Shown one piece after another: positions 63,831 to 64,000 of a stretch of 64,000 nucleotides of DNA. Made by a program: the position numbers and the translations under genes. The notes beneath the pieces are model-generated. The model did not search any database and had not been told where the DNA came from. It saw only the letters and a list, made by a program, of their open reading frames with translations. Source of the DNA: Duganella sp. CF402 (lineage in GTDB: Bacteria > Pseudomonadota > Gammaproteobacteria > Burkholderiales > Burkholderiaceae_D); assembly GCF_900109645.1 (NCBI RefSeq), contig NZ_FOBG01000006.1, forward strand, positions 35,674-99,673, written 5' to 3'. Every line of letters starts with the position of its first letter. The stretch's first letter is position 1.

Positions 63831-63859
63831 ATTATACCACCCGGTTCCCCGGGTGGCAA
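63831..63859 (-). promoter_or_regulatory. Near-consensus sigma-70 promoter with palindromic spacer, upstream of tRNA-Trp
   Basis: On the minus strand TTGCCA (63859-63854), exactly 17 bases, then TATAAT (63836-63831). The predicted start is near 63824, about 17 bases before the mature tRNA. CCACCCGG / CCGGGTGG with a four-base loop makes a perfect 8-bp palindrome that fills the spacer and runs into the -35 box. It should drive trnW-secE-nusG and the ribosomal/polymerase genes; the palindrome may also end the tuf message. Confidence 0.8.
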
Positions 63860-63871
63860 TCCGGCATCCTA

Positions 63872-64000
63872 TTAGCCGAGGATCTTGGCAACCACGCCGG
63901 CGCCGACGGTACGGCCGCCTTCGCGGATTGCGAAGCGCAGACCTTCTTCCATCGCGATCGGGTTGATCAGCTTAACGGTGATCGACACGTTGTCGCCTGG
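63872..64000 (-). CDS. tuf: Elongation factor Tu (C-terminal 42 residues only)
   Basis: Partial gene; the 5' part lies beyond the right edge. The visible C-terminus reads [20 protein letters not shown], then [21 protein letters not shown], the unmistakable EF-Tu domain 3 end. Stop is TAA. Betaproteobacteria usually have a second tuf copy elsewhere. Confidence 0.98.

Overview
The window (about 60-65% G+C by eye) comes from the chromosome of a betaproteobacterium, most likely an Oxalobacteraceae member of the Massilia/Duganella/Rugamonas/Janthinobacterium type. Evidence is the gene order tuf - tRNA-Trp - secE - nusG - rplK - rplA - rplJ - rplL - rpoB - rpoC at the right edge, a PEP-CTERM protein, a very large cyclic-glucan synthase, and many chemoreceptors. 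The genus is inferred from gene content, not from a database comparison.

Layout. 1-5546 (minus): two tandem TldD/TldE-type metalloprotease pairs, the second TldE running off the left edge; only the TldD-type members carry twin-arginine leaders. 5828-6640 (plus): an exported methyltransferase-like protein. 6643-21948 (minus): one long chemosensory cluster, read right to left as membrane MCP-like protein, CheY, STAS protein, CheA, CheW, CheR, CheD, CheB, REC-EAL phosphodiesterase, MCP, CheW, MCP, two small solute-binding proteins, MCP. A separate, differently built MCP (22192-23790) and a Crp/Fnr-type regulator (24041-24658) diverge from a region with a good palindromic operator.

24.7-31.2 kb: panD, a GGDEF diguanylate cyclase, a serine beta-lactamase-like hydrolase translationally coupled to an M1 aminopeptidase, and a GDT1/UPF0016 manganese transporter preceded by a clear yybP-ykoY (Mn2+) riboswitch. 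31.2-39.9 kb: one 2896-residue NdvB-type cyclic beta-1,2-glucan synthase. 40-51.4 kb is accessory: an Rpn-type nuclease with an in-frame minisatellite, a cysteine desulfurase / degenerate metallo-beta-lactamase-like / rhodanese fusion with a divergent Lrp regulator and an HPP-CBS membrane protein, a PEP-CTERM protein, a DUF885 peptidase, a hotdog thioesterase, a CqsS-like histidine kinase, a nucleotidyltransferase-like protein that has lost its catalytic acids, a DUF433/DUF5615 toxin-antitoxin-like pair, and a small secreted protein. 51.4-64 kb: the rpoBC/ribosomal operon, with a strong terminator after rpoC, a structured rplJ leader, a long rplL-rpoB hairpin, and a near-consensus promoter in front of tRNA-Trp.

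How the parts fit. The chemosensory cluster has kinase, adaptors, methylation/deamidation enzymes and its own c-di-GMP phosphodiesterase, but no CheZ or CheC; the membrane MCP-like protein contains a CheZ-like DxxxQ helix that may supply the missing phosphatase. A GGDEF cyclase lies a few kilobases away. The most novel candidates are the sulfur-transfer fusion with its Lrp partner and the chemosensory cluster with its embedded binding proteins and a HAMP-less receptor. No insertion sequence, prophage or CRISPR array was seen.
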